Positions 60,623-64,000 of a stretch of DNA of 64,000 nt are shown in pieces. Source of the stretch: Microvenator marinus. Its GTDB lineage: Bacteria > Myxococcota_A > Bradymonadia > Bradymonadales > Bradymonadaceae. Below the pieces are notes generated by a model. That model was not told the origin of the DNA, ran no database searches, and saw nothing but the letters and a program-made list of their open reading frames with translations. The stretch covers positions 2,566,001 through 2,630,000 of the forward strand of contig NZ_CP042467.1 in the NCBI RefSeq assembly GCF_007993755.1, read 5' to 3'. A program made the position numbers and the translations under genes. Each line of letters starts with the position of its first letter. Position 1 is the first letter of the stretch.

Positions 60623-61550
60623 CCATTTCCACGCGATTTCTACCGGAGCGCTTTGCGGCGTACAAGGCACCGTCTGCCGCTGCAATCAGTTCATCCGGTG
60701 TTTGCACGTCGATTTCAGGGAAACTCGCGACGCCCATACTGATCGTGACGGGAACATGCTGACCGTCGTACTCGAATCTAAATCTAGCGATACCTGCCCG
60801 GATACGCTCCGCAAGCTGGTATCCTTGATACATCGTAATCCCGCGCAAAATCACGGCGAACTCTTCGCCTCCATAGCGCGCAAATACATCTTCGGCACGC
60901 AGCATGCCATGAGCCAATCGCCCAAGGTTTGCCAAGATATAGTCACCAGCGAGGTGCCCAAAGGTGTCGTTGGTGTTCTTGAAGTGGTCGATATCGAACA
61001 TGACCAGGCACAGGTGCGTAGAATGCCGCTTTGCGTAGGAAAATTCGCTGTAAATATTATCGCTGAAGTACTTCTTATTGAACGCACCGGTCAGGGCGTC
61101 CTTTAGAGCGGCTTCAGTGATTCGTAGCTGGTAGTCTTCGTCAATACCGTCTTGGAGCGAGAACTTAATGATGGTTGAGGCTCCGATGGCGATTTTATCA
61201 CCCTCTTGGAGCTCATGCCTGATACTAAGCCGTTGGCCGTTGACGTAGGTGCCGTTTGCGCTTTGGAGGTCTTCTACAAAGACTTGGTCTCCGACTCTTG
61301 AGACGCGCACATGGGAGCGCGAGATACCCACATCTTGTAGGGTGAGGTCTGACTTATCCGAGCGGCCGAGAATAGTCTCGTTCCTATCGACTTTGAGCAT
61401 GGCCCCAGAATGAGGTCCTGCAATCACCATCAAATAAGCCTGAGAACGCTGAGTAATCTGTTCCCGGACGCGTTTAAGCGCCGCAGAATCTACGATTTGC
61501 GTGGCCTCAGACGACTCTGATTGGTCGTGCGGGAATTCGCTATCATCCAT
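60615..61550 (-). CDS. FHA-GGDEF diguanylate cyclase
   Basis: The product has 311 residues. An FHA domain at about 40-115 shows ILGRSDKSDLTLQDVGISRS, HVRV and SANGTYVNGQRL, so it binds phosphothreonine. A GGDEF domain at about 145-305 has the active-site FARYGGEEFAVIL and an upstream RAED that fits the inhibitory I-site (RxxD, five residues before GGEEF). It makes c-di-GMP from two GTP, with FHA input likely reading a Ser/Thr kinase, and the neighbouring large kinase is an obvious candidate. It is a soluble protein. No membrane sensor is attached. Confidence 0.93.
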   Translation of the reverse strand: MDDSEFPHDQSESSEATQIVDSAALKRVREQITQRSQAYLMVIAGPHSGAMLKVDRNETILGRSDKSDLTLQDVGISRSHVRVSRVGDQVFVEDLQSANGTYVNGQRLSIRHELQEGDKIAIGASTIIKFSLQDGIDEDYQLRITEAALKDALTGAFNKKYFSDNIYSEFSYAKRHSTHLCLVMFDIDHFKNTNDTFGHLAGDYILANLGRLAHGMLRAEDVFARYGGEEFAVILRGITMYQGYQLAERIRAGIARFRFEYDGQHVPVTISMGVASFPEIDVQTPDELIAAADGALYAAKRSGRNRVEMAT

Positions 61551-61613
61551 TGGGCAACCGACCTTACTAGAACTTAGACTAAACGATACTCAAGTGAACG
61601 CGGGGTGGCAACG

Positions 61614-62270
61614 CTAGAATTTCACGTATTTTCGGAATTCACGTTTGACCGCGGGCAATTCAGCTTTGGGTGCGGCTTTTTCTAGTGTCTCAAGTCCCGG
61701 CTGGCCGCCATGTTTTCCGAGCGCTGAAATCGCCGTCATTTGCACTTGAATGTCGTTGTGTGAAAGAAGTTTTTCGAGTGAGGGAACGGAATCTTTCTTC
61801 TTGAGCTTGGCAAAGGTCATGATGGCGTGATGCTGCATAAGCTGCTCGGTGCGGAGCAATTCTTCGGGCGCCGCCGGGTCATTCAACGCGATATGTTCCA
61901 CGTAAACGAGGGTCGCGGCATCGTTGAAATACATCAGGGCATCGAGTGCCTTCATACGCATGGTTGGACGCTCATCGATATCTTGAGCGATCGTGCGAAG
62001 CATACCCGCCACCTCGTCAGCTTCGGCGACCTTAAGAAGGTCCTCTTGCGTCGGGAAATAGTGGTAACCACTCAGAAGAAAACGCAGGCGCTCAGCGGGG
62101 GAAACATCCTTGGAAGGCTCGTCGACCTGATGATCGTGGTCGTGATCGTGCGTCTGAGTCGGGGCAGGACCGATGGCACCGACCGGGAGGCGCGGCGTCA
62201 ACGTCGGTGCCTCTTGCGCGGCAAGGGTGGCACTCGAAGCAAAGATAAGGGCAAAAATGAGGTTTCTCAT
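61614..62270 (-). CDS. exported HEAT-repeat-like protein with His/Asp-rich segment
   Basis: The product has 218 residues, with a signal peptide cleaved after ATLAA-QEA. A His-Asp alternating stretch (THDHDHDH) near residue 42 could bind metal. The rest (70-218) is helical, with HEAT-like pairs such as RPTMRMKALDALMYFND and DIQVQMTAISALGKHGG. The ATG at 62270 has GGAG 7 nt upstream. It is 12 nt after the metalloprotease gene on the same strand, so it may modulate or accompany that enzyme. Family not recognised. Confidence 0.75.
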   Translation of the reverse strand: MRNLIFALIFASSATLAAQEAPTLTPRLPVGAIGPAPTQTHDHDHDHQVDEPSKDVSPAERLRFLLSGYHYFPTQEDLLKVAEADEVAGMLRTIAQDIDERPTMRMKALDALMYFNDAATLVYVEHIALNDPAAPEELLRTEQLMQHHAIMTFAKLKKKDSVPSLEKLLSHNDIQVQMTAISALGKHGGQPGLETLEKAAPKAELPAVKREFRKYVKF

Positions 62271-62282
62271 ACGAAGTCTCCG

Positions 62283-64000
62283 TTATTTGACGAGTGCGCT
62301 TCTTCGGACAACAAAGGCCTGGCCTTGTGTGGCGCGTGTTTGGCCACTTCCGAGCGAGAAGGCGAACATGAAATTGGTTGAATCACCGCAAAGCGACGCA
62401 AGATCTGGAATCAGGCATTCTGGGGTGTCTGTGATCGGGTCGTGAGCTGAGCCGCCGTGCTCGGTGGTGTGGCGAAGCCCGAGGAAGTGCCCAATCTCGT
62501 GGGCCATAGTTTGACCGAGCTGCGGGTTATCACGCCCGAGCGATTTAGCGCTGAACACAAGGCCGGACCCAGAGCTTCCGTGAATTCCAGAGACTCCGGG
62601 GATTCCCGTGGACACACCCAGGAGTCCTGGGGCCTCCGAGATATTGAAATCTTCGATGAGGAAGACGTTAACACTGAGCTTTTCGTCAACGGTGTCGCCG
62701 GGATCCGTGCTCGTCGCAACGAGGTCGAAGACGTCGTAAAAATCTCTCAAGATCCTGTATTGTTGAGTCACAGTCGCGTTGGCATCGAAGTAGTTTGCGA
62801 CGCGTGCGGTCACGCCCATGGACGAATAGATGTTTTGAACGACCCGCATCACGGCCGCTACGTCTTGTGAGTTTCGTGCCGCCGCTGCATCCACCTGAGT
62901 TCCCACGAAGTAGAAGTTCACGTCGAGCGTACGCCCTTCTTCGGTTTTGGGAATCACGTAGTAGCAGACTTCTGGGGCGGAGGTGCTCACGGTCAAACTA
63001 TAATCACCACCGCCAAAAGCGTTCGCAAATCGAGAGGCGTCACTCGCCGGGAAGAGAAGCGGCGCCATGCTACCGAGGATTTCGGGATTGACGGCCAAGA
63101 ACTCGTAGTCGTTCGGAATGTTTAGGGTGGACCCGTCAGGTTTGGTGAGGGTTTGCGGCGTCACCTTGGCCCCGGTCTGGGTAAACGGCGTGATGTAGAA
63201 GCCGAGTGCGCCATCAGGGATGGTGAAATCCAAGGTCTTGTTCGACTGACAGACGACTTGGAAGTCGTTGTCATCTGCGGTTGGCGCGATGTACTCGACG
63301 GCGGAGTCACACACGCTACCTTCGGGGGTTTCGCGGCATTCGTAGCCCTGCCGGCAATCCGAGTTGGATTCGCACGCTTCGAGGCATGTGGTTGAACGGG
63401 CGCGAGAGACGCAGATTCCGCCGTTGCAATCGTCATTGGTTGAGCAGTCTCTTGTGGTGCAATAGCCGCCAGGGTAGGCCACATCACCGCCCTCTTGCTC
63501 TTGCTCACGAATGCACGTACCCCCTTTGCAGTTCAGGCTCGCCACGCACTCTGCACCGTCATTGGCGCCGTCCGGATTTCGGACCACCGTGGTTTCGCCT
63601 TCGAGGCAAACATCCTCGCCGTTAAAGGACTGGCATCCGAAACCAAAACGGCAATCGTCGCCGTCAGCGCACGCCTGAAGGCAAGCGCTTCTCTGCTCTT
63701 CCGGCGCGGCGTCGGGGTTGAGGACTACACAGGGGTTGGACCCGAGGCAGTCTTCGTTCGACGTACAGTCGTAGCGTGTGCAATAGCCGCCGAAGAATGA
63801 TGAGTCGCAGACAGCATCGTCGCCGTTGCATTGAGAGTTGGTGCTACAGGCTGAGCCGATGGCACCTTGGACCGGCGCGTTTGACGCGGTTGGCGGAAGG
63901 CAGACCGGTGAATCATTGAGTTGAACGCAACGATAGCCTTCGTCCGCGCGGTCGCAGGTTCCGTCATAATTGCAGAGTTGGTAGCAGGCCGTGACGTCCG
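62283..64000 (-). CDS. secreted Cys-rich zinc metalloprotease (5' truncated by window edge)
   Basis: The gene is open to base 64000 on the minus strand, so its N-terminus lies outside the window; at least 571 residues are visible. The first about 200 visible residues are Cys-rich repeats with N-D-C-x2-G signatures (CNGDDAVC, CTSNEDC, CRFGFGCQSF), like those in the lipoprotein array. A metalloprotease domain near the end has MAHEIGHFLGLRHTTEHGG, the HExxHxxGxxH zinc site, followed by FMFAFSL as in the Met-turn region. It is probably a secreted M12/M43-like enzyme for extracellular protein degradation. A GTG at 63587 is internal, since the frame continues upstream. Confidence 0.85.
   Translation of the reverse strand, partial: DVTACYQLCNYDGTCDRADEGYRCVQLNDSPVCLPPTASNAPVQGAIGSACSTNSQCNGDDAVCDSSFFGGYCTRYDCTSNEDCLGSNPCVVLNPDAAPEEQRSACLQACADGDDCRFGFGCQSFNGEDVCLEGETTVVRNPDGANDGAECVASLNCKGGTCIREQEQEGGDVAYPGGYCTTRDCSTNDDCNGGICVSRARSTTCLEACESNSDCRQGYECRETPEGSVCDSAVEYIAPTADDNDFQVVCQSNKTLDFTIPDGALGFYITPFTQTGAKVTPQTLTKPDGSTLNIPNDYEFLAVNPEILGSMAPLLFPASDASRFANAFGGGDYSLTVSTSAPEVCYYVIPKTEEGRTLDVNFYFVGTQVDAAAARNSQDVAAVMRVVQNIYSSMGVTARVANYFDANATVTQQYRILRDFYDVFDLVATSTDPGDTVDEKLSVNVFLIEDFNISEAPGLLGVSTGIPGVSGIHGSSGSGLVFSAKSLGRDNPQLGQTMAHEIGHFLGLRHTTEHGGSAHDPITDTPECLIPDLASLCGDSTNFMFAFSLGSGQTRATQGQAFVVRRSALVK

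Noticed and set aside
63587-63589. GTG at 63587 as start of the metalloprotease
   Set aside because: The frame stays open to 64000 and keeps the Cys-rich repeat pattern, so the start lies beyond the window.

Overview
The window is chromosomal DNA from a Gram-negative, predatory- or gliding-type deltaproteobacterial lineage, most likely Myxococcota and possibly Bradymonadia. This placement is an inference. It rests on many lipoproteins with Asn-rich or Cys-rich segments, MopE-type metal-binding motifs, MYXO-CTERM-like tails (Cys, membrane helix, Arg cluster), PEGA and TPR proteins, and large Ser/Thr kinases. Coding density is very high, with many 1-11 nt gene overlaps (ATGA and TAATG junctions). 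I found no rRNA, tRNA, insertion sequence, prophage or CRISPR array. Two genes run off the edges, at 1-891 and 62283-64000.

Layout. 1-2687: surface proteins with von Willebrand A folds and a small lipoprotein. 2862-10209: an unrecognised winged-helix protein, then a minus-strand operon dinG-like helicase / malQ / PDZ protein, and a divergent membrane protein. 10352-11952: a two-gene envelope operon. 11964-18889: a seven-gene heme-uptake operon read leftward (TonB-dependent receptor, two HmuY-like lipoproteins, hmuT, hmuU, hmuV, hmuS) behind a clear Fur-box-like operator. 19047-24193: a lone arginine N-succinyltransferase homologue, a glycine-rich/SAF-domain pair, a MYXO-CTERM-like surface protein and a TPR protein. 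24509-27819: tpiA with a DUF4241 gene, and a SUKH (SMI1/KNR4) plus metallo-beta-lactamase-fold pair. 27897-34737: a probable six-gene operon from polyprenyl synthase through RidA, TPR, a small protein and a CDP-alcohol phosphatidyltransferase to DNA polymerase I.

34805-37881: an operon of four tandem paralogous lipoproteins with one architecture (lipobox, Cys-rich knot, low-complexity linker, PPC-like domain). 38061-41807: a PEGA protein convergent with an operon of outer-membrane protein, lipoprotein and cytochrome P450. 41938-46080: a Ser/Thr kinase divergent from an App1-phosphatase-like protein and a lipoprotein. 46070-53050: divergent recB and recC, with no recD in the window. 53090-55266: a pair of ArsA/Get3-type ATPases whose P-loop and DPA motifs have decayed in complementary ways. 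55278-64000: a beta-helix lipoprotein, a giant kinase-AAA-TPR protein, a GNAT acetyltransferase, an FHA-GGDEF diguanylate cyclase, a HEAT-repeat protein and a secreted zinc metalloprotease.

The strongest candidates for something under-described are the four-paralogue lipoprotein array, the complementary ArsA/Get3 pair, the HmuY-doubled heme operon, and an App1-like protein that appears to have lost catalytic residues.
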